Part shown: piece after piece, positions 58,657 to 64,000 of the stretch
Numbering within the stretch: the stretch's first letter is position 1
Layout of the letters: every line of letters starts with the position of its first letter
Assembly (NCBI GenBank): GCA_030431525.1
Contig: JAUIJC010000021.1
Location: 1-64,000, forward strand
Reading direction: 5' to 3'
DNA: 64,000 nt
Source: Bacteroidia bacterium
GTDB taxonomy: Bacteria; Bacteroidota; Bacteroidia; Cytophagales; JAAEPT01
Translations under genes and position numbers: made by a program
The notes under the pieces: generated by a model
What the model was told of the DNA's origin: nothing
The model's input: the letters and a program-made list of their open reading frames with translations, nothing else
Database searches by the model: none

Positions 58657-58975
58657 TGATTGGACTAAAACTCCTGTTCAAAAAATCACTTAAATCAGCT
58701 TTCAGGGCTTGTATCTTTTCTTGCTCACTTTTGCCTTCATTGTCCATCCTAAATTGAGCAAACCAATTCATATTATGAGCTACTGAACCTCTTCCACTCT
58801 TATTATACCACATGGAGATTTCTCGCTCAGCATTAAAATTCAACATTGAATTTGTACACCAGAAAAACCCTTCCAGAAATGTTAGGTAACTATCAACTGA
58901 CTCATAGTTGCCAGTGATAAACAATGCTGGTCTTGCAAAAAGAAAACGAATAGGATGGTAAACCTTTTCTTTCAT
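58556..58975 (-). CDS. Hypothetical protein with repeat-encoded C-terminal tail
   Basis: I do not recognise this protein of 139 residues. Residues about 1-106 look native: helical, aromatic (GFFWCTNSMLNFNAEREISMW) and charged (NEGKSEQEKIQALKADL). The last 33 or so residues (from ITGSRVQRSALGP on) are encoded by the right terminal repeat of the RAYT element at 58597-58656 and the bases beyond, so the original 3' end was probably lost or replaced when the element landed. The gene may therefore be a truncated remnant. A solo REP end lies just upstream at 59000. Confidence 0.6.
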   Translation of the reverse strand: MKEKVYHPIRFLFARPALFITGNYESVDSYLTFLEGFFWCTNSMLNFNAEREISMWYNKSGRGSVAHNMNWFAQFRMDNEGKSEQEKIQALKADLSDFLNRSFSPITGSRVQRSALGPITAQVSRLAKPSKNKLHLTKH

Positions 58976-58999
58976 TATGTATTCCTAGTTAACTCTGTT

Positions 59000-59060
59000 C
59001 TGGTTCGAGAGTTCAGCGAAGCGCTCTCGGACCTACAACCGCTCAAGTCTCCTGACTTGA
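59000..59060 (+). repeat. REP-like element, solo left-type end (copy A4)
   Basis: It matches the left end of the full element over 60 bases with one mismatch (CTCC-TGACTTG instead of CTCC-CGACTTG). It lies 4 bases before the stop codon of the gene at 59065 and upstream of the gene at 58975. Confidence 0.88.
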
Positions 59061-59064
59061 CCCC

Positions 59065-59448
59065 TTAAATTATCGAATACCCCATCACCAACAAATACCC
59101 ACCATAGCCCACCACCAAACCAAGAGCAACAAAAGGCATTGCTGGATTATTGAATTTTCCCAAGGTAGTCGACACGTTATGCGGGAGGAGGAAGCGCAAG
59201 GCGCCTTTCAGGATGGAAAGGTAGCCCAACACGGTGATGTTGGTTTTCCAGTTGAAGCCCCATTCATTGTGAAGCAGGACGGTGATGAGTCCCAAGATAA
59301 GGGTGGTGAATCCTGTGGACCAGAGGAATTTTTCGTCCTTGGAGGCTTCAATCATCTTGGTGGTCATTTGCCGATTAACCAAAGCAGAAATGCCAAGGAT
59401 AACAAGGAGCCAACCCCAGAGTTTTGCGAGGATTAAGGAGTATTCCAT
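59065..59448 (-). CDS. Integral membrane protein with four predicted helices, 127 residues
   Basis: Hydrophobic segments lie at about 6-25, 43-62, 70-88 and 100-124, with short charged loops (KMIEASKDEKFLW between the first two). The end GYGGYLLVMGYSII is hydrophobic. I cannot name a family; the size and shape resemble small DUF-type inner membrane proteins. It follows the stress-protein gene at 59541 by 93 bases on the same strand, and may be co-transcribed across an ACCATGG-type repeat. Its stop lies next to a REP end. Confidence 0.7.
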   Translation of the reverse strand: MEYSLILAKLWGWLLVILGISALVNRQMTTKMIEASKDEKFLWSTGFTTLILGLITVLLHNEWGFNWKTNITVLGYLSILKGALRFLLPHNVSTTLGKFNNPAMPFVALGLVVGYGGYLLVMGYSII

Positions 59449-59463
59449 AAGTGTTTTTTTTTA

Positions 59464-59528
59464 ACCATGGAAAAAGGGAGTCGAAATGGGCTTTTAACTG
59501 CATTTGAACAGCTCCCTTTCTCCGTGGT
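59464..59528. repeat. ACCA-type hairpin repeat, copy 3
   Basis: ACCATGGAAAAAGGGAG and the inverse CTCCCTTTCTCCGTGGT form an imperfect hairpin related to copies at 13181 and 29475. Confidence 0.6.
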
Positions 59529-59540
59529 TTCCTTTCAAGT

Positions 59541-60365
59541 TTAGTAGCTCACCATAGATTTCAGCGCGATAACAGGCTTGTGGCAGTGGTCCACAATATT
59601 ATCGGTATGGGTGCCGAAAAGGCGTTCCACAAAGGAATGGCGATGGGTGAGGGTGGCCACCAAATCCACGTCCAGCTGTTTGGTGAAATCGCTGATTCCT
59701 TGGGAAACAGTGGAGGCGGTAATGGTGTTGACCGTGTGGTTTTCCAATTGATGGTCTTCGGCCAAAACGTGTAAGGGGCGCATGTTGACGTGCTCACCTT
59801 TTTTGGTGTTCACCCTGAGCAGATGGAGCTTGGCGCCAAAGAGTTTTTGAAGGAGTCGCAAGCGATTTAGGGATTCTTCAAAGCCCTTTTCGTTGCCTGT
59901 TGTAGCCAGCAAAATATGGTCAATGGAATTGGTTTGGCCTTCGGCACCAACAACCAAAACAGGGCATTGCGCTTCGATAAGCACCTGCTTGGCATGGGAA
60001 ACCTCCAGTACTTCCCTTCGTTTTTCCGCTTCCCGATGCCCCATCACAATCAACCATGGATTGTGGGTTTCTAAAAAGTCGTCAATCTCTTCGTCGATGT
60101 CACCAAAGCGGACAATTTCCTGTACTTGACCTTTTTCAAGCTGATACTCAAGCTCCAATTCTCGCGCCTTCCTTTTGGTGAAAATCAGTTCTTCGGCCAT
60201 CAACTCTTTCACCATGGATTTTGAAACGACCTGTTGTTCTCGCTCAAAGTCGGCCACATGCAGGAGGCAGATTTTCCCGCCAATCTGTTTTGCGATGTTG
60301 GAGGCCATGGCAAAGGCGTTGTCTGCTTCTTGGGAAAAATCGGAGAGGACGAGGATGTTTTCCAT
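59541..60365 (-). CDS. Universal stress protein, two UspA domains
   Basis: The cytoplasmic protein of 274 residues holds two Usp domains in tandem (about 1-140 and 145-274). The first starts with ILVLSDFSQEADNAF and has a strand-loop ending VMGHREAEK. The second domain is less conserved (HILLATTGNEKGFEES, VDLVATLTHRHSFVERLFG). The ATP-binding GxxG-9x-G[ST] motif is not clear in either domain. Usp proteins bind nucleotides and support survival in stress or low oxygen; the nearby cbb3 cluster is consistent with that. A second usp gene lies upstream on the same strand. Confidence 0.9.
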   Translation of the reverse strand: MENILVLSDFSQEADNAFAMASNIAKQIGGKICLLHVADFEREQQVVSKSMVKELMAEELIFTKRKARELELEYQLEKGQVQEIVRFGDIDEEIDDFLETHNPWLIVMGHREAEKRREVLEVSHAKQVLIEAQCPVLVVGAEGQTNSIDHILLATTGNEKGFEESLNRLRLLQKLFGAKLHLLRVNTKKGEHVNMRPLHVLAEDHQLENHTVNTITASTVSQGISDFTKQLDVDLVATLTHRHSFVERLFGTHTDNIVDHCHKPVIALKSMVSY

Positions 60366-60410
60366 GGAGGGGTTTCAGTTAACAGTTATCGGTTAGCAGT
60401 TAACGTGGGG

Positions 60411-60480
60411 GTATCTGGTATCAGGTATCAAGTATCAAGACACAAGATGTGCTGTATCTTGATACTTGATACCAGATACC
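60411..60480. repeat. TATCAAGTA-family hairpin repeat, copy 7, between the two usp genes
   Basis: GGTATCAAGTATCAAG-type sequence pairs with CTTGATACTTGATACC over a loop containing CACAAGATGTGCTG. This is the most regular copy in the window; the arms are about 20 bases each. Confidence 0.8.
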
Positions 60481-60485
60481 AAAAA

Positions 60486-61319
60486 TCAAATGTGATAAGA
60501 AAGCACAGGCTGGTTCAAGTGATTGACCAATTCCTCGGTTTGGCTACCATTCAGGATGTGGCTGATGCCAGTACGTCCGTGGGTGCCAATAAGGATGAGG
60601 TCGGCTTGGATGCGTTTGGCGTATTTGCGGACGCCACTTTCAAAGTCATCGCAGTCCACTTGCTCATAGGAAATGTGCCCCAAGTCCCATTTTTCCACAA
60701 AGGCCTGCATCTTGTTCTCCGCCTTGTCGGTAGGGAGAAAGTTGGAAATGGAGTTGAGGCGCACCATAAACAGGTCGGCCTTGATGCCTTTGATAAATTG
60801 GGTGATGGCCTCGAAGCTTTCGCTTGGCTCCTCAGCGAAGTCAGAAACCAAGAGCACACGTCGTGGGTCGAAATCCGTGATGGTATCAGGAATCGAAAGC
60901 ACAGGGATTTTGGAATTGCGCACGAAACGCTCAGTGTTGGTGCCGATAAGGATATCCTCCAAACCTTTGGCGCCATGGGTACCGCTCACCACCAAATCAT
61001 AGTCCTTGGCTTCAAGGGTATTTTTCATCACATCGTCCAAAAGACCGACTTGGGATATAGTCTCCACGTTTGCCCCAAGGAGCTTTAACTCGTCCTCCCA
61101 TTTGCTGAGTTTCTCACGGCTTTCCTCGATGGCGATTTGAAGCGCCTTGTCTGGATACTGTGAAAGCGCCGTTGCAAAAGTCTCGGCGTATTGGAGTGGA
61201 AAGTCCACCGCATTTAATAGGGTGATGCTTCCTCCATTATCCTGAGCGATGCCGAAGGCGATTTTGGTGGCTTTATAAGAGAGCTCTGAGAAGTCGATTG
61301 GAACGATGATGTTTTTCAT
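60486..61319 (-). CDS. Universal stress protein, two UspA domains
   Basis: The protein has 277 residues from the ATG at 61319 (an upstream frame to 61358 is rejected). Two Usp domains lie in tandem. The first starts KNIIVPIDFSELSYKATK and has the nucleotide-binding tail SGTHGAKGLEDILIGTNTE, a good Gx2G-x9-G-type motif. The second ends with IGTHGRTGISHILNGSQTE, again with the motif, so both may bind ATP, unlike the neighbouring usp gene product. The two usp genes are separated by a hairpin repeat of 70 bases and are likely co-transcribed. Confidence 0.92.
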   Translation of the reverse strand: MKNIIVPIDFSELSYKATKIAFGIAQDNGGSITLLNAVDFPLQYAETFATALSQYPDKALQIAIEESREKLSKWEDELKLLGANVETISQVGLLDDVMKNTLEAKDYDLVVSGTHGAKGLEDILIGTNTERFVRNSKIPVLSIPDTITDFDPRRVLLVSDFAEEPSESFEAITQFIKGIKADLFMVRLNSISNFLPTDKAENKMQAFVEKWDLGHISYEQVDCDDFESGVRKYAKRIQADLILIGTHGRTGISHILNGSQTEELVNHLNQPVLSYHI

Positions 61320-61478
61320 AGCAAAAAGAGTTTTGTCCTTACTTGTTGACACGAGCAATATGGGGATAAGGTGCAGGATATCAGGGTGAAGAAACTCATC
61401 TTTTCAGCTGAGTTTTGTCAGTGCCTCAGGGGGCGTTCATGCCCGTCCTTTGTAACACAAACAAAAACCACCGATGCT

Positions 61479-61742
61479 ATGAGCTATAACATGTCTTTCT
61501 TCGATATCATCATCCGTCTGTTCCTTGGAGCTTTAGTGGTGATCACAGGTTGGTTGTTGAACACCTTGGTACTTTTTCCAGTAGGGATGGCTTTGGTCGT
61601 GGTAGCACTTTCTGGCTATTGCCCCATCAATCACTTGTTGGGACGCAACCCTAACAAGGAAGAAGAGAAACCTCAAGTGAATAAAACTCCCCGTACTTAT
61701 GAAGTTAACCATCAGTCATCCCAAGTTCAGCGCGCATCCTGA
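61479..61742 (+). CDS. DUF2892-type small membrane protein
   Basis: The protein has 87 residues from the ATG at 61479; the upstream frame to 61371 is rejected because it lacks the membrane start. Two hydrophobic segments (FFDIIIRLFLGALVVITGWL and LVLFPVGMALVVVALSG) are followed by the family's CPINHLLGRNPN, which matches the YgaP-like inner membrane domain. The charged tail (NKEEEKPQVNK) is cytoplasmic. Its 3' end overlaps the hpf start by 44 bases in another frame, a strong sign of coupling. The biochemical role is unknown. Confidence 0.85.
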   Translation: MSYNMSFFDIIIRLFLGALVVITGWLLNTLVLFPVGMALVVVALSGYCPINHLLGRNPNKEEEKPQVNKTPRTYEVNHQSSQVQRAS

Positions 61743-62013
61743 GTTGCTCGCCTTCGTTGAGAAGAAAATCGAAAAGTTGGGCACTTTTTACTCGGACATT
61801 TTGGAGGCGGACGCCACCTTGATTCTCGACAAGCGAGACAACAAGGAAAACAAGGTGTTTGAATTGAAGGTACATATCCCCAACCATAGCCTTTTTGCCA
61901 AGGAGCAGTGCGCTTCCTTTGAGGAGGCGACTGACAAGGCCGTTGAGGCATTGCGCAAGCAACTCTTGCGTTACAAAGGGAAGGAGGCTCCTTCTCATGA
62001 GAAGGTCGTTTAA
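61699..62013 (+). CDS. hpf: Ribosome hibernation promoting factor (HPF/RaiA family, short form)
   Basis: The protein of 104 residues binds the 30S ribosomal subunit in stationary phase and blocks translation. The start KLTISHPKFSAHPELLAFVEK and the continuation FYSDILEADATLILD fit the family, with FELKVHIPNHSLFAKEQ and FEEATDKAVEALRKQL as the second helix. It lacks the C-terminal dimerisation domain of the long form. The gene begins inside the DUF2892 gene, in a different frame. A strong terminator follows. Confidence 0.93.
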   Translation: MKLTISHPKFSAHPELLAFVEKKIEKLGTFYSDILEADATLILDKRDNKENKVFELKVHIPNHSLFAKEQCASFEEATDKAVEALRKQLLRYKGKEAPSHEKVV

Positions 62014-62048
62014 TTACTTCTCGAATCCATTTTTGGTTTGTTGGCTTT

Positions 62049-62083
62049 CCACCGTCAGAGGGTTTTCTGGCGGTGGTTTTTTT
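62049..62083 (+). terminator. Terminator after hpf
   Basis: CCACCGTCAGA and the inverse TCTGGCGGTGG form a stem, followed by seven T. A partial ACCACAGAG-type repeat at 62127-62165 lies beyond it. Confidence 0.85.
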
Positions 62084-62255
62084 GTGTCAGATGATTATTT
62101 AACAACTTTCTGAATAGGGTAGATGGACCACAGAGTTCACAGAGAGAAGGAGAAAAGGAGGCCTCTTATTTTCAAAAACACAATCTGTTTTAGAGAATGG
62201 GAATCTCATAACCTCCATTCCTCTTATTTTTGAACTTCATTTGATAGCATTCTAT

Positions 62256-62978
62256 ATGAGAACATTTGTCCTCGGAGATATACACGGTGGATATAAAGCA
62301 TTGGTTCAGGTGTTGAAACGGGCCAAGTTTAGCAAGAAGAAGGACAGACTTATTATTCTTGGAGATGTGTGTGATGGTTGGAGCGAGGTGAAGGAGTGCA
62401 TGGATTTTTTAATGGAATTGCCCAATCTCGTGTTTATCCGAGGCAATCACGATGAGTTGACGCTTTGCTACTACAAAGAGGAGGATCACTACCTGACCGA
62501 AAAGAGCGATGAGATCTGGTTGAAACAGGGAGGCAAAGCCACCTTGAAGTCACTGGGCAAAAATATTGGCTACCGCTACATCCGCTTTTTGGAGTCTTCC
62601 ATTTATTACTTCGAGGAGGAAGGTCGGTTGTTCGTCCATGCTGCGGCGCCTTATGCCGAGGAAGAAAGAATGCTTCAGAATTTGGAGCATGTGTCTCCGC
62701 ATACCTTTGCGTGGAGTCGTGATATGGTCAGGGATGCGTGGAATAACCGTGATTCCAAGGACTATCAGTGGGGCACAAAGTGGAAAGAAATATATGTAGG
62801 GCATACGCCCACCACCAAAATGAATAGCAAGGTGCCTCTTCATTTGGGCAATGTGATTATGATGGACACTGGAGCGGCTTTTCTTGGAAAACTTTCTTTG
62901 ATGAATGTGGAGACAAAAGAGCTGTTTCAATCGGACCCTGTGTATAAGCTTTATCCGAAGGAGAAGGGGAGAAACTAA
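62256..62978 (+). CDS. Metallophosphoesterase (PP2A-like serine/threonine phosphatase fold)
   Basis: A two-metal hydrolase of 240 residues from the ATG at 62256 (the frame is open to 62241). The motifs appear in order: LGDIHGGYKAL, LGDVCDGWSEV, IRGNHDELTL, then FVHAAAPY and YVGHTPTTKMN. This is the set for bacterial PrpA/PrpB-like or ApaH-related phosphatases, which may remove phosphate from protein or a dinucleotide. A TATTTTTG box at 62225-62232 is a possible -7 element. It is single-gene and followed by a possible terminator. Confidence 0.93.
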   Translation: MRTFVLGDIHGGYKALVQVLKRAKFSKKKDRLIILGDVCDGWSEVKECMDFLMELPNLVFIRGNHDELTLCYYKEEDHYLTEKSDEIWLKQGGKATLKSLGKNIGYRYIRFLESSIYYFEEEGRLFVHAAAPYAEEERMLQNLEHVSPHTFAWSRDMVRDAWNNRDSKDYQWGTKWKEIYVGHTPTTKMNSKVPLHLGNVIMMDTGAAFLGKLSLMNVETKELFQSDPVYKLYPKEKGRN

Positions 62979-63050
62979 TAAGGTTCATAGGCTTTTGGTA
63001 CATGGATGATGGTTCTGCTTCGTGCTTTTATCTGTAGTTCTTGGAGCGCA

Positions 63051-63110
63051 ACATACCTAGGGGTAGGGTGGCAATCCTTACTTTCCCTCCATAGGTTTAG
63101 GTATGTTTTC
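63051..63110 (+). terminator. Possible long hairpin terminator after the phosphoesterase gene
   Basis: ACATACCTA (63051-63059) pairs with TAGGTATGT (63098-63106), with a partly paired interior (GGGTAGGG and CTTTCCCTCC), then TTTCTC. The inner pairing is loose. Confidence 0.5.
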
Positions 63111-63212
63111 TCATCCTTTTGAGGGGTGGATTAGATGTGGTGTAAGGTATCGGTGGTTTTTGTGGTTTGTACCTTTATATTTGCGGAAGCACTTTGAAAT
63201 AAGACTGATTCC

Positions 63213-64000
63213 ATGAAAAGGTACTTGAGGGCTTTGACCCTTGTTTCGCTTTTTGGCATTTCTTCCGTTGCGGGGACAGCGGTAGCCGATACAACTCAGC
63301 AGGCAGATACGACAGTAATGGCGGACACCACCGCTAAAGTTGCTGACTCGTTGGCCACAGACAGCATGGCGGCGGTAACTCCTGCCAAGCCTGAGCCAAA
63401 GAAAACAGAGGAAAAGAAAGCCGAGGCTCCAAAGGAGACTTTGCACCAAGTCATCAAGAAGAAGTTTGTGGAGGGCGGACCGCTCTTTATGGGCATCGTG
63501 TTGGCCTGTTTGATTCTCGGTTTGGCTGTAGCTATTGAGCGTGTCATCGCTTTGAACTTGGCTTCTGTGAACGTGAAGCGCTTGTTGGACCAAGTGCGTG
63601 GTGCGCTTGCCAATGAAGGTGTGGATGCTGCCAAAGACGTTTGTGCTCGTACACAAGGTCCTGTAGCTGCCATTTATGCCCAAGGTTTGCAGCGTTATAA
63701 CCAAGGCTTGGCCGAGGTGGAGAAAGCCATCATTTCTTACGGTTCCGTAGAAGCTGGTAAGTTGGAGCGTGGCATGACTTGGATTGCCTTGTTCATCTCT
63801 TTGGCTCCGATGTTCGGATTCATGGGTACGGTAATCGGTATGATCGACGCCTTCGACAAGATTGAGGCAGCCGAGGATATGAAAATTGCCGACGTTGCAG
63901 GAGGTATTAAAGTGGCCCTTTTGACCACGGTTGGTGGTTTGATTGTAGCCGTTATCCTTCAGATTTTCTACAACTATTGTAGCAGTAAAATCGACAAGTT
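63213..64000 (+). CDS. exbB: ExbB/MotA/TolQ-family proton channel subunit, 5' part (runs off the window)
   Basis: ExbB with ExbD and TonB uses the proton gradient to drive outer membrane uptake. From the ATG at 63213, 262 codons are in the window. A signal-like helix (LTLVSLFGISSVAG) is followed by an Ala/Pro/Lys/Glu-rich linker (about 20-75), then the first conserved helix (GPLFMGIVLACLILGLAVAI) and the second and third helices in LAPMFGFMGTVIGMIDAF and ALLTTVGGLIVAVILQIFY. The extra periplasmic leader is usual for Bacteroidota. Whether it is ExbB or a TolQ paralogue depends on the genes to the right. Confidence 0.9.
   Translation, partial: MKRYLRALTLVSLFGISSVAGTAVADTTQQADTTVMADTTAKVADSLATDSMAAVTPAKPEPKKTEEKKAEAPKETLHQVIKKKFVEGGPLFMGIVLACLILGLAVAIERVIALNLASVNVKRLLDQVRGALANEGVDAAKDVCARTQGPVAAIYAQGLQRYNQGLAEVEKAIISYGSVEAGKLERGMTWIALFISLAPMFGFMGTVIGMIDAFDKIEAAEDMKIADVAGGIKVALLTTVGGLIVAVILQIFYNYCSSKIDK

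Noticed and set aside
1-64000. CRISPR array or cas genes
   Set aside because: The repeats are palindromes scattered between genes, without regular spacers; no Cas motifs were seen.
1-64000. rRNA genes or known riboswitches
   Set aside because: None recognised. Leaders upstream of nadE, pyk and acn showed no familiar aptamer pattern.

Overview
The window is a 64 kb chromosomal segment of a Bacteroidota bacterium, most likely a Cytophagales-type gliding or marine lineage; the species cannot be named from sequence alone. The lineage signs are type IX secretion (T9SS) type A sorting domains on four proteins, promoters of the TTTG-N18-TAnnTTTG type, little Shine-Dalgarno signal, a fused ccoNO cbb3 oxidase gene with a single-haem CcoP, an acpP-fabF-rnc block, and DUF3109 and SusD-free lipoprotein/T9SS surface genes.

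Layout. 0-5.5 kb: 5' end of a UvrD/PcrA helicase gene, a DUF3109 Cys-cluster protein, a very small secreted protein that is little more than a T9SS tag, an MscS channel and three unrecognised genes separated by palindromic repeats. 5.6-12.1 kb: housekeeping block nadE-rnc-fabF-acpP (minus strand) divergent from pyk. 12.3-20.8 kb: a lipid or pigment-like locus with a fatty acid hydroxylase-family membrane enzyme, a ketosynthase III fused to a haem-oxygenase-like diiron domain, an unrecognised His-rich partner, a repeat-bounded gene pair, a Ser-rich lipoprotein, and an alpha-oxoamine synthase fused to a GNAT acyltransferase. 21-31.7 kb: M42 aminopeptidase, then a surface gene set made of a 1688-residue T9SS adhesin-like protein, a lipoprotein, a beta-barrel protein with an 80-residue stretch that is half Lys/Arg, and an exported WD40-caspase protein. 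31.8-36.9 kb: tatD, tRNA-Ser(GGA), small accessory genes and an HTH-parA-parB partition module. 37-45.9 kb: a T9SS protein, a lipocalin-like protein, aconitase, an NAD(P)-binding protein, a gamma-glutamylcyclotransferase, a porin and a nucleotidyltransferase. 46-54.7 kb: complete cbb3 oxidase cluster in the order ccoI-ccoS-ccoNO-ccoQ-ccoP-ccoG-ccoH-safE (minus strand). 54.8-59.06 kb: a small AT-rich island built around a REP-associated tyrosine transposase (RAYT) element, a deletion derivative of it, and solo ends. 59-64 kb: membrane protein, two universal stress proteins, DUF2892 protein plus hibernation factor HPF, a metallophosphoesterase and the start of exbB.

The most unusual material is (1) the RAYT element system at 54.8-59.06 kb, with a full element carrying about 60-bp terminal inverted repeats, an internally deleted copy, and solo ends that bracket every gene of the island; (2) the two fusion enzymes of the 12-21 kb locus; (3) the basic beta-barrel and WD40-caspase pair at 28-32 kb; and (4) the very high load of at least ten unrelated palindromic intergenic repeat families, one of which (664-778) sits inside the loop of another with 11-bp direct repeats. 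All calls are from reading the sequence; no database search was run.
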